Source: JBBROS01 sp963792675
Lineage (GTDB): Bacteria; Pseudomonadota; Alphaproteobacteria; Acetobacterales; Acetobacteraceae
Direction of reading: 5' to 3'
Length of the DNA stretch: 64,000 nt
Assembly (NCBI GenBank): GCA_963792675.1
Contig: CAWBWT010000002.1
Span: 558,001 to 622,000 of the forward strand
In this document: in pieces, positions 56,203-63,223 of the stretch
How the letters are laid out: each line of letters begins with the position of its first letter
How positions within the stretch are numbered: position 1 is the first letter of the stretch
Notes under the pieces: generated by a model
The model's input: the letters and a program-made list of their open reading frames with translations, nothing else
Told to the model about the DNA's origin: nothing
The model's database searches: none
Made by a program: the position numbers and the translations under genes

Positions 56203-56260
56203 CTACAGGTGCCAAGCCGCGCCGGCGTCATGAGCCGCGGCACCGACAGGAGGACGCGCG

Positions 56261-57304
56261 ATGAAGGCAGCCGTGCTGCACCAGTATGACGAGGCGCTGA
56301 GTGGCGACGAGTTCGTCCGTTACGAGGACGTGGCGGACCCAAAGCTGCGGCGCCCGAACGACGTGGTGGTGCGGATCGGCGGCGCCGGGGTGTGCCGCAC
56401 CGACCTGCACATCGTCGAAGGCATCTGGCGCAGCAAGGTCGAGGTGGCGCTGCCCTACATCATGGGCCACGAGAACGCCGGCTGGATCGAGGAGGTGGGC
56501 TCGGGCGTCGAGGGCCTGAAGAAGGGCGACGCGGTGATCTGCCACCCGCTCGTCACCAGCGGCCACTGCCTCGCCTGCCGCCGCGGCGACGACATGCATG
56601 CGACCGACAGCAGCTTCCCCGGCATCAACGCCAATGGCGGCTATGCCGAGTACCTGCTGACCGGCGAGCGCAGCCTGATCAAGCTGCCGCAATCGCTGGC
56701 GCCGAAAGACGTGGCGCCATACACCGATGCCGGGCTTACGGCCTACCGGGCGGCCAAGAAGGCGTCGCGCCACTTGCTGCCGGGCCAGTTCGCCGTGGTG
56801 ATCGGCGTCGGCGGCTTGGGCCATATCGGCATCCAGGTGCTCAAGGCGCTATGCGCGGCGGAGATCATCGCCGTGGACCGCGCCGATACCGGGCTCGAGC
56901 TCGCCACCGAGTGCGGCGCGCAGCACACCGTGCGGGCGGACGGCAACGAGGTGGCCGCGGTACTCGACCTGACCCACGGGCGCGGCGCCGAGGCGGTGCT
57001 GGACTTCGTCGGCGAGGGTGAGGCGGTCGCCAAGGGCCTGGCAATGACCGGCAATGGCGGCTTCTACTACATCGTCGGCTATGGCGGCAAAATCGACCTG
57101 CCGACGATCGACATGATCACCACCGAGAAGACGATCGTCGGCAACCTGGTCGGCACCTACCCGGAGCTGGTCGAGCTGATGGCGCTGGCCGATCGCGGCC
57201 TGGTCAACCTGGCGACCCGGCAATACCGGTTGAGCGAAGCGAACCAGGCGTTGCACGACCTGCATAACGGGCGCATTCGCGGCCGCGCCGTGCTGGTCCC
57301 GTGA
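56261..57304 (+). CDS. Zinc-dependent NAD(P)+ alcohol dehydrogenase
   Basis: 347 residues from ATG 56261 (ACAGGAGG-like site before it). Catalytic-zinc residues are Cys in GAGVCRTDLHI and His-Glu in IMGHENAGW; the Rossmann site is VVIGVGGLGHIGIQVL. DAGLTAYRAAKKA and IRGRAVLVP at the end resemble secondary-alcohol dehydrogenases of the ADH-A type. The structural-zinc loop, SGHCLACRRGDDMHA, keeps only two of the four usual Cys, so that zinc is probably absent. It likely oxidises 2-propanol (or 1-propanol) made by the monooxygenase. It overlaps the next gene by 4 nt. Confidence 0.9.
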   Translation: MKAAVLHQYDEALSGDEFVRYEDVADPKLRRPNDVVVRIGGAGVCRTDLHIVEGIWRSKVEVALPYIMGHENAGWIEEVGSGVEGLKKGDAVICHPLVTSGHCLACRRGDDMHATDSSFPGINANGGYAEYLLTGERSLIKLPQSLAPKDVAPYTDAGLTAYRAAKKASRHLLPGQFAVVIGVGGLGHIGIQVLKALCAAEIIAVDRADTGLELATECGAQHTVRADGNEVAAVLDLTHGRGAEAVLDFVGEGEAVAKGLAMTGNGGFYYIVGYGGKIDLPTIDMITTEKTIVGNLVGTYPELVELMALADRGLVNLATRQYRLSEANQALHDLHNGRIRGRAVLVP

Positions 57305-58372
57305 CGCTGCAGCCGCCCTTGGCGGAGGTGCTGGGCGCCGGTTGGGCGCTCGGCAGCGCGGTGCAGGCGCTGGCCTGGAGCGCCGGCTGCGCCGCCTTCG
57401 CGCTGGCCGACGGCACCGTGGCGCTCGGCCCGGCGCCGTGGGAGGGCGCGCCCAGCGTTCGGCAGCGCGACGGGCGCACCGAGTTCGTGCCGGCGCGCGG
57501 CGAACCGCGGCCGCTGGTGCGGGTCGCGGTCTCGCGCGGGCCGTGCCTGACGGTCGCGTCCTGGGGCGTGGGCTTCCTGGTCGGCTGCAGCGACGGCCGG
57601 CTGCGACGGGTGGATCCGGACGGCACTGCCGAGAAGGTCGCGAAGTTCGACGGCGCCGGCGCAGCGGGTGATCCCGGTTCGCAACGGCTGGGCGTGCCTG
57701 GTCGGCGGCCGTCTCGAGGGCGGGCCGGGCGTCGAACTCCCCGAAGCATCGGTGGTCGATGCGACCGGGCTCGCCTGGCATCCGGATCGCGGCGTGGCGG
57801 TGTCGCTGCCCGGCGGTGCCGGCTTGCTGCGCGGAGCGCATGTTCGGCTGCTCGAGGGCGCTGGGCCTTCGGCGTCGCTGGTGTTCAGCCCCGATGGCGG
57901 CTGGCTGGCCGGGGCGGCGCTGTGGCGGACGGAGCCGCCGGGGCTGGCAGCACTGCCGGGCCAGTCGGGCGAGCTCCGGGCGGCGGCGTTCGCGGCCGAT
58001 GGCACGCTGCTGGCCGGGTTTGGCACGGAGGGGCTGCGGTTGTGGCGCCTGGAACCGGACCGGTCGGGCTGGGCGCCGATGCCCGGCGGCGACGCGTTCG
58101 GGCGCGACGTCGAGGCCTTCGCCTTCCATCCGCGCCGGCCGTTGCTGGCGGTGGCCTACGGCACCGGCGCCGTCACGCTCGGCCGGCCGGGCATGCCGGG
58201 CGCGCTGCTGCTGCGCGCCAGCGGGCCGGACCCGGCGCGGTCGCTGGCGTTCTCGACGACCGGCGAGTGGCTGGCGCTCGGCACCGCCGGCGGCGCCTGC
58301 GAGATCGTCGCCCTGCCGGACGTGCTGTTCCGCGACGGGGCGGCAGACCAGAACGCGGAGAAGGCGGCATGA
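57301..58372 (+). pseudogene. WD40-like beta-propeller protein in the monooxygenase island, split by +1 frameshift
   Basis: The GTG at 57301 overlaps the dehydrogenase stop. The first part (to about 57650) has LGSAVQALAWSAGCAAFALA, LTVASWGVGFLVGCSDG and LRRVDPDGTAEKVAKFDG; the rest, read one frame on from about 57656, has PVRNGWACLVGGRLEG, DATGLAWHPDRGVAVSL, ASLVFSPDGGWLAGA and VEAFAFHPRRPLLAVAY. These are WD40-like repeats. The span is 357 codons plus one base; the shift lies in about 57652-57660. The intact protein would be about 356 residues. Role unknown; perhaps an assembly or cofactor-delivery scaffold. Error or true mutation is undecided. Confidence 0.75.
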
Positions 58373-58557
58373 ACGGATCGGCACGGCCCGGTGAGGCGCA
58401 CACCAAGGACGACTACTTCCGCCAGGTCGGCGAATTGGCCGAGGCGATGATCGCGGCGCACGGCAAGGAGTTCACCATGGGCACGCTGATCCTGGCCGCC
58501 CGCTTCATCGCCGAGGGCAAGCCGCTGGTCCCGCCGGCGCCCGAGCACCGGTTGTGA
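58369..58557 (+). CDS. 62-residue protein of unknown function in the monooxygenase island
   Basis: ATG 58369 overlaps the end of the WD40-like gene (ATGA). The product reads MNGSARPGEAHTKDDYFRQV through AARFIAEGKPLVPPAPEHRL: soluble, largely helical, with a central MIAAHGKEFTMGTLILAARF helix. It is last in the dehydrogenase-WD40 unit, directly before the hydroxylase promoter region. Coupling to both neighbours argues for a real, coexpressed gene. I do not recognise the family. Confidence 0.6.
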   Translation: MNGSARPGEAHTKDDYFRQVGELAEAMIAAHGKEFTMGTLILAARFIAEGKPLVPPAPEHRL

Positions 58558-58562
58558 CACAC

Positions 58563-58581
58563 CTGTCTCAACCCGGGACGG
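58563..58581. promoter_or_regulatory. Imperfect copy of the activator operator
   Basis: CTGTCTCA is followed by a 3-nt spacer and CGGGACGG, which matches the right arm TGAGACAG at five of eight positions. Its centre is 33 bp upstream of the perfect site at 58596-58614, three helical turns, so two activator dimers could bind side by side. Confidence 0.5.
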
Positions 58582-58595
58582 GGTGGACGCCCCGC

Positions 58596-58614
58596 CTGTC
58601 TCAAGCTGAGACAG
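58596..58614. promoter_or_regulatory. Perfect inverted repeat, candidate activator binding site (UAS)
   Basis: CTGTCTCA-AGC-TGAGACAG, with 8-bp perfect arms. The centre at 58605 lies about 92 bp upstream of the -24 GG of the hydroxylase promoter, the normal distance for a sigma-54 enhancer. The likely protein is the AcoR-like activator encoded at 54229-56028 (inference from context). Confidence 0.65.
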
Positions 58615-58695
58615 CCGAACGCCGGCACCGGACAGGCCACGGTCCACTTGCGCCCAAGTTCCTGACAAGTATTGACATTTTCTGTCGCGAAGTGC

Positions 58696-58711
58696 TGGCA
58701 CGCCGATTGCT
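58696..58711 (+). promoter_or_regulatory. Sigma-54 (-24/-12) promoter of the monooxygenase operon
   Basis: TGGCACGCCGATTGCT is a full match to the sigma-54 consensus, with GG (58697-58698) and GC (58709-58710) ten bases apart. Transcription would start near 58722, leaving a leader of about 118 nt before the hydroxylase ATG. Confidence 0.85.
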
Positions 58712-58839
58712 GTTGGAAGCCTTACGCATGGCGGCGGCTTGGTCGACGACTTGGACAACGTGCCTCGGTGCCGACCGGTTCCGCCCTGCGTCGCAATGAC
58801 GACCGTGACGGCCAACGAACAAAAAGGAGGATCGCAGAC

Positions 58840-60510
58840 ATGCCTGATGGCTTGAACCTCAACAAGATCACCGCCCAGCGCGGGATCAGCATCGGCGAGG
58901 CCGCGAAGCGGGTCGCCGACCTCGGCTGGACGCCTTCATATGTCCAGGAGGCGATGACCTTCCCGACCGACTACAAGATCAAGAAGACACCGCGCGACCC
59001 GATGAAGCAGGTCCTGCGGTCCTACTTCCCGATGCAGGAAGAGAAGGACAACCGGGTCTATGGCGCGCTCGACGCGGCGCTGCGCGGCGACATGTTCCGC
59101 AACGTGGAGCCACGCTGGATCGAGTGGATGAAGCTGTTCCTGGCGATCATCCCGTTCCCGGAGATCTCGGCCGCGCGTTCGATGGCCATGGTCGGCCGGC
59201 TGGCGCCCGGTGAAGAGCTGCGCACCGGGTTCACCATGCAGATGGTCGACGAGTTCCGGCACTCGACGATCCAGATGAACCTCAAGAAGTGGTATATGGA
59301 GAACTACATCGACCCGGCCGGGTTCGACATCACCGAGGCCGCGTTCGGCAAGTGCTACGCGACCACGATCGGCCGCCAGTTCGCCGAGGGGTTCGTCACC
59401 GGCGACGCCATCACGTCGGCGAACGTCTATCTCACCGTCGTGGCCGAGACGGCATTCACCAACACGCTGTTCGTCGCCATGCCGTCCGAAGCCGCCCGCA
59501 ACGGCGACTACGCGCTGCCGACCGTGTTCCTGTCGGTGCAGTCCGACGAGAGCCGGCACATCGGCAACGGCCATTCCATGCTGATGGCCATGCTGCAGGA
59601 GCCGGACAACCACAAGCTGCTCGAGCGCGACCTGAAATATGCGTTCTGGCAGAACCACGCCATCGTGGACGCGGCGATCGGCACGTTCATCGAGTACGGC
59701 ACGGCGAACCGCGACAAGAACAAGGAGAGCTACGCCGAGCTGTGGCACCGGTGGATCTACGAGGATTACTACCGGACCTACATGCTGCCGCTCGAGAAAT
59801 ACGGCATCAAGATCCACCACGACGACGTCGCCCACGCCTGGGACCGCATCGTCAAGAAGAACTACGTGCACAAGACGGCGCAGTTCTTCTCGGTCGGCTG
59901 GCCGGTCGCGTTCTGGCGGCAGGAAGCCCAGACGGACCGCGACTTCGAGTGGTTCGAGCACAAGTATCCCGGCTGGTACGCCGAGTTCGGCGATTACTGG
60001 CGCTGGTACGAGAAGCTGTCGCACAAGGGTGAGACGAACATCCTGTTCAACAGCGCGCCGGGCTACGTTTATCCGCACCGCTGCTGGAGCTGCATGGTGC
60101 CCTGCCTGATCCGCGAGGAGTTCACCTACGATACGGTGGACGGCAAGGTTTACACCTACTGCTCCGAGGAGTGCCGCTGGACGCACAAGGTCGCCTTCGC
60201 GGCCGAGTACGACGGGCGGCCGACCCCGGCAATGGGCCGCTTCGCCGGTCGGCGCGAGTGGGAGACCTGCTTCCACGGCGTGGACCTCGCGGATGCCATC
60301 ACCGACCTCGGCTTCGTCCGGGCGGACGGCAAGACGCTGACGCCGCAGCCGCATCTCCGCTTCGACGACAAGGAGATGTGGACGCTCGACGACGTCCGCG
60401 GCTTCGTGCTGCAAAGCCCGCTTGAGAACTTCCGGGCCTTGACGCCCGAGGGTCGCGAGAAGGCGGCGGCCGAATACCGCAAGGGGTTCACCATCGCCCC
60501 TTGCCACTAG
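58840..60510 (+). CDS. prmA: Propane 2-monooxygenase-type hydroxylase, large (alpha) subunit
   Basis: 556 residues from ATG 58840; AAGGAGG at 58824-58830 fixes the start, 9 nt away. All six di-iron ligands of the soluble monooxygenase family are present: Glu108 (PFPEIS), Glu138 and His141 (DEFRH), Glu203 (VVAETAF), Glu237 and His240 (DESRH). A Cys-rich tail (PHRCWSCMVPC, TYCSEECRWTHK) is also seen in the related hydroxylases. Subunit order (alpha, reductase, beta, coupling) is that of prmABCD/mimABCD, so propane, and possibly acetone or phenol, is the likely substrate rather than methane. Confidence 0.92.
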   Translation: MPDGLNLNKITAQRGISIGEAAKRVADLGWTPSYVQEAMTFPTDYKIKKTPRDPMKQVLRSYFPMQEEKDNRVYGALDAALRGDMFRNVEPRWIEWMKLFLAIIPFPEISAARSMAMVGRLAPGEELRTGFTMQMVDEFRHSTIQMNLKKWYMENYIDPAGFDITEAAFGKCYATTIGRQFAEGFVTGDAITSANVYLTVVAETAFTNTLFVAMPSEAARNGDYALPTVFLSVQSDESRHIGNGHSMLMAMLQEPDNHKLLERDLKYAFWQNHAIVDAAIGTFIEYGTANRDKNKESYAELWHRWIYEDYYRTYMLPLEKYGIKIHHDDVAHAWDRIVKKNYVHKTAQFFSVGWPVAFWRQEAQTDRDFEWFEHKYPGWYAEFGDYWRWYEKLSHKGETNILFNSAPGYVYPHRCWSCMVPCLIREEFTYDTVDGKVYTYCSEECRWTHKVAFAAEYDGRPTPAMGRFAGRREWETCFHGVDLADAITDLGFVRADGKTLTPQPHLRFDDKEMWTLDDVRGFVLQSPLENFRALTPEGREKAAAEYRKGFTIAPCH

Positions 60511-60523
60511 CCTGACGCCTACC

Positions 60524-60550
60524 CCCGGGGCCGGCCACACCGGCCCCGGG
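60524..60550 (+). other. Intercistronic hairpin between hydroxylase and reductase genes
   Basis: An 11-bp perfect GC stem (CCCGGGGCCGG / CCGGCCCCGGG) with loop CCACA starts 14 nt after the hydroxylase stop. No T-run follows. It is likely to protect or partly terminate the upstream message, so that the hydroxylase is made in excess of the reductase. Its GGGGCCGGCCAC core recurs after the coupling-protein gene. Confidence 0.6.
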
Positions 60551-60593
60551 TACCGCCCCAAGCACGAACAACAAAGAACGTCCGGGGGGACTG

Positions 60594-61628
60594 ATGGCTG
60601 ATAGCGGCTACAACGTCCGGTTCGAGCCGGTCGGGGTCGAGATGACCGTCGATGAAGGCGAAACCGTGCTCGACGCGGCCTTCCGCCAGGGCATCGCGCT
60701 GATGCACGGCTGCAAGGAAGGCCAGTGCAGCGCCTGCAAGTCGTTGCTGGTCGAAGGCGACATCGAACTGCAGAAATACTCCACCTTCGCGCTGCCCGAG
60801 TACGAGCGCGACACCAACCACATCTTGCTCTGCCGCACCCACGCCTACAGCGACCTCGTGATCGAGCTGCTGAACTTCGACGAGGACATGCTGCGCCGCG
60901 CCATTGCGGTGAAGGAGGTGCCGGCGACGCTGACCTCCATCATGCACCTCACCCATGACATCCGCCTGCTGTCGGTCGAGACGGCGGCGCCGATGCGCTA
61001 CTGGGCCGGGCAATACATGGACCTCACCATCCCCGGCGCCGGCATCACCCGGTCGTTCTCGATGGCCAACCCGCCCGACGGCGGCACGCGGCTCGACTTC
61101 ATCATCAAGAAGTATCCGCAAGGCCAGTTCTCGTCGCTGCTGGACGGCGGCCTCGCGGTCGGCGCCGAACTCCGCGTGCGCGGCCCGTACGGCACCTGCC
61201 TGCGCCGCGAGGGCCGGCCCGGGCCGATGATCCTGGTCGGCGGCGGCTCCGGCATGTCGCCGCTGCTGGCGATCCTGTCCGACCAGGCGCGCAGCGGCGA
61301 GCAGCGCCCGGTGCGCTTCTTCTACGGCGCCCGCACCCGGCGCGATCTTTTCCATCTCGACGAGATCGCGGCACTTGGCGCCCAAATCGGCGATTTTCGC
61401 TTCGTCCCCGCCTTGTCTGAGCCCGGCGACGACGACTGGGACGGCGAGCGCGGTTTTGTTCATGAGGTGATGGGCCGGCATTTGCGCGACGAAGCGCTCG
61501 ACGGCGAGATCGACGCCTATTGCTGCGGCCCGCCGCCGTTGATCGACGCGGCAATGCCGGCGCTGCGCATGGCGGGCGCCGAGCCGGAACACATCCATTG
61601 CGACAGGTTCACACCGGCCGTGCGCTGA
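60594..61628 (+). CDS. prmB: Propane monooxygenase reductase component
   Basis: 344 residues. An N-terminal plant-type [2Fe-2S] ferredoxin domain has Cys40, Cys45, Cys48 (GCKEGQCSACKSLL) and Cys80 (HILLCRTHAY). The FAD domain shows TRSFSMANPP, and the NAD domain GGGSGMSPLLAIL and YCCGPPPLIDAAM. It moves electrons from NADH to the hydroxylase. Preceded by a GGGGGGA site. Position second in the operon is as in prm/mim clusters. Confidence 0.92.
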   Translation: MADSGYNVRFEPVGVEMTVDEGETVLDAAFRQGIALMHGCKEGQCSACKSLLVEGDIELQKYSTFALPEYERDTNHILLCRTHAYSDLVIELLNFDEDMLRRAIAVKEVPATLTSIMHLTHDIRLLSVETAAPMRYWAGQYMDLTIPGAGITRSFSMANPPDGGTRLDFIIKKYPQGQFSSLLDGGLAVGAELRVRGPYGTCLRREGRPGPMILVGGGSGMSPLLAILSDQARSGEQRPVRFFYGARTRRDLFHLDEIAALGAQIGDFRFVPALSEPGDDDWDGERGFVHEVMGRHLRDEALDGEIDAYCCGPPPLIDAAMPALRMAGAEPEHIHCDRFTPAVR

Positions 61629-61665
61629 ACGGCCGGGCAACAACACCAAACGGGGAGGACACAGC

Positions 61666-62772
61666 ATGAGTGCAACCACGAACGAGGGCGGCCAGCGCGG
61701 GACGATTTCGGGGTCGGCGGGCTCGGGCGCCGCCGGGGCGGCGATGTTCGCCGGATCGGACAGCCGCAAGTTCAACTACTACGAACCCAAGGGCCGCAAG
61801 GCGACGCATTACGAGGACATGACCCTCGACGTGCAACCGGACCCGAAGCGCTATTTGCTGCAGGACTGGATCATCTCGTTCGCGGACGGCACGCCCACCT
61901 ACGACGAAAGCTGGACCCAGGCGAAGTCCTCCGACTGGCACAAATTCCGCGCCGTCGACCAGGAATGGGAGAAGACCCACTACCAGCGCCAATCCACCAT
62001 CGTCGGCATGCTGAAGAACGTGATCGAGAACGGCCGGCGCTCCGGCGCACCGTCGCGCTTCGACCCGGCTTGGGTGAAAGTGCTGCAGAACCACGTCGGC
62101 GCCTGGAAGCACGCCGAGTTCGGCCTCGGCACCGCGACCATGCAGGCGCAGCGCTACGGTTACACGCAGATGATCAACAACGCGATCCTGACCAACTCCT
62201 CCTACAAGCTGCGCTTCTCGCAGGATTTGACGCTTTACTTGGGCGAGTTGGGGCTCGACATCGAAGGCCTCGACGGCAACGCTGGCAAGCAGCACTGGCT
62301 CGACGATCCGATCTGGCAGGGCACGCGCGAGGCGGTCGAGACCATCATGGGCGCGACCGACTTCCTCGAGCAGTATTTCGCAGTCAATCTGGTGTTCGAG
62401 CCGCTGGTCGGCGAACTGTTCCGCAGCGGCTTCGTGATGCAGATGGCGGCCGCGCAGAACGACTTCATCACGCCCGCCGTCGTCTCCGCCGCCGAGGGCG
62501 ACTACGAGCGCAACCTCGCCAATACAGTGGAGCTGTTCCACATGCTGACCGCCGACGAGCAGCACGGTACCCATAACCGCACGCTGTTCATGGGCTGGCT
62601 CGAGAAGCACGGCGCCGTCGCGCACCGCGCGGCCGCCGGGCTGCAGCCGCTGTGGTCGCAGCCGCGGGTCAAGGTGGCGCAGTTCACCGACGCGGCCGAG
62701 TCGGCACGCAATCGCCTGCGCGCGATCGGCTCCGAGGTCGGCCTCGACGTGCGGCCGGTGGTCGAAGCCTGA
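61666..62772 (+). CDS. prmC: Propane monooxygenase hydroxylase, small (beta) subunit
   Basis: 368 residues; GGGGAGGAC precedes the ATG. A Gly/Ala-rich N-terminus leads into RKFNYYEPKGRKATHYEDMT, WIISFADGTPTYDESWT and the helical core AEFGLGTATMQAQRYGYTQM, typical of the structural beta subunit that dimerises around the di-iron alpha subunit and has no metal ligands. DEQHGTHNRTLFMGWLEKHG lies near the C-terminus. Intact; the coupling-protein gene follows 32 nt on. Confidence 0.92.
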   Translation: MSATTNEGGQRGTISGSAGSGAAGAAMFAGSDSRKFNYYEPKGRKATHYEDMTLDVQPDPKRYLLQDWIISFADGTPTYDESWTQAKSSDWHKFRAVDQEWEKTHYQRQSTIVGMLKNVIENGRRSGAPSRFDPAWVKVLQNHVGAWKHAEFGLGTATMQAQRYGYTQMINNAILTNSSYKLRFSQDLTLYLGELGLDIEGLDGNAGKQHWLDDPIWQGTREAVETIMGATDFLEQYFAVNLVFEPLVGELFRSGFVMQMAAAQNDFITPAVVSAAEGDYERNLANTVELFHMLTADEQHGTHNRTLFMGWLEKHGAVAHRAAAGLQPLWSQPRVKVAQFTDAAESARNRLRAIGSEVGLDVRPVVEA

Positions 62773-62804
62773 TCCCTCCCAACAAGAACCCAAAGGACGC
62801 GAAC

Positions 62805-63170
62805 ATGTCGCAGCAAGGATACCACCAGGCCACCGTGTTCCGTAAGTTGAGCGACGTGACGTTCGAGAAGACGATCTCGGACGAGTGCGGGATCACGATG
62901 AACGACAGCGTCGAGGCCCGCGCCATCGCCGAGGTGATGGCCGAGAAGCCCGGCGTCACCGTCACCTACCAGCCGGCGCTGATCCGCATCGACGGCAAAG
63001 GCAAGATCGAGTTCCACATGGACGAGATCGGCGAGGCGCTCGGCCGCGAAATGACCCCGCATTTGTTCGAGATCTCCACCTCCACCCATTACGGCCGCAT
63101 GGTGATGGTGGACGACAACACCGTCACCGTCTTCGGCAGCATGGACGACATGCGCGAATACATCGAATAG
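62805..63170 (+). CDS. prmD: Monooxygenase coupling/effector protein (MmoB/DmpM family)
   Basis: 121 residues from ATG 62805 (AAAGGA before it); the longer frame upstream overlaps the beta-subunit gene. VFRKLSDVTFEKTISDECGI and MNDSVEARAIAEVMAEKPGV are followed by IRIDGKGKIEFHMDEIGEAL, the MmoB/DmpM fold. It contains no cofactor and regulates substrate entry and electron transfer in the hydroxylase. The presence of all four components means a complete enzyme is encoded. Confidence 0.92.
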   Translation: MSQQGYHQATVFRKLSDVTFEKTISDECGITMNDSVEARAIAEVMAEKPGVTVTYQPALIRIDGKGKIEFHMDEIGEALGREMTPHLFEISTSTHYGRMVMVDDNTVTVFGSMDDMREYIE

Positions 63171-63187
63171 GCCGGCCGGGGCCGGCC
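63170..63187 (+). other. GC-rich palindrome after the coupling-protein gene
   Basis: GGCCGGCCGGGGCCGGCC overlaps the last base of the stop codon. It can form a 6-bp stem with a CCGGGG loop and shares GGGGCCGGCCAC with the hairpin after the hydroxylase gene, suggesting a repeated processing or stability element in this operon. Confidence 0.45.
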
Positions 63188-63223
63188 ACCACAACGTGTT
63201 CTTGTGCAGATTGGGGGTTGCGG

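Noticed and set aside
56137..58691. TGTCGCGAA present before both sigma-54 units (56137 and 58683) as a shared operator
   Set aside because: The copies sit at very different distances from their promoters (about 43 and 6 bp before the -24 GG) and have no dyad partner; probably chance.
58840..63170. Methane monooxygenase (mmo) identity for the di-iron enzyme
   Set aside because: The order alpha, reductase, beta, coupling protein and the neighbouring amidohydrolase fit prm/mim clusters; there is no gamma subunit gene and no MmoY/Z-style order.
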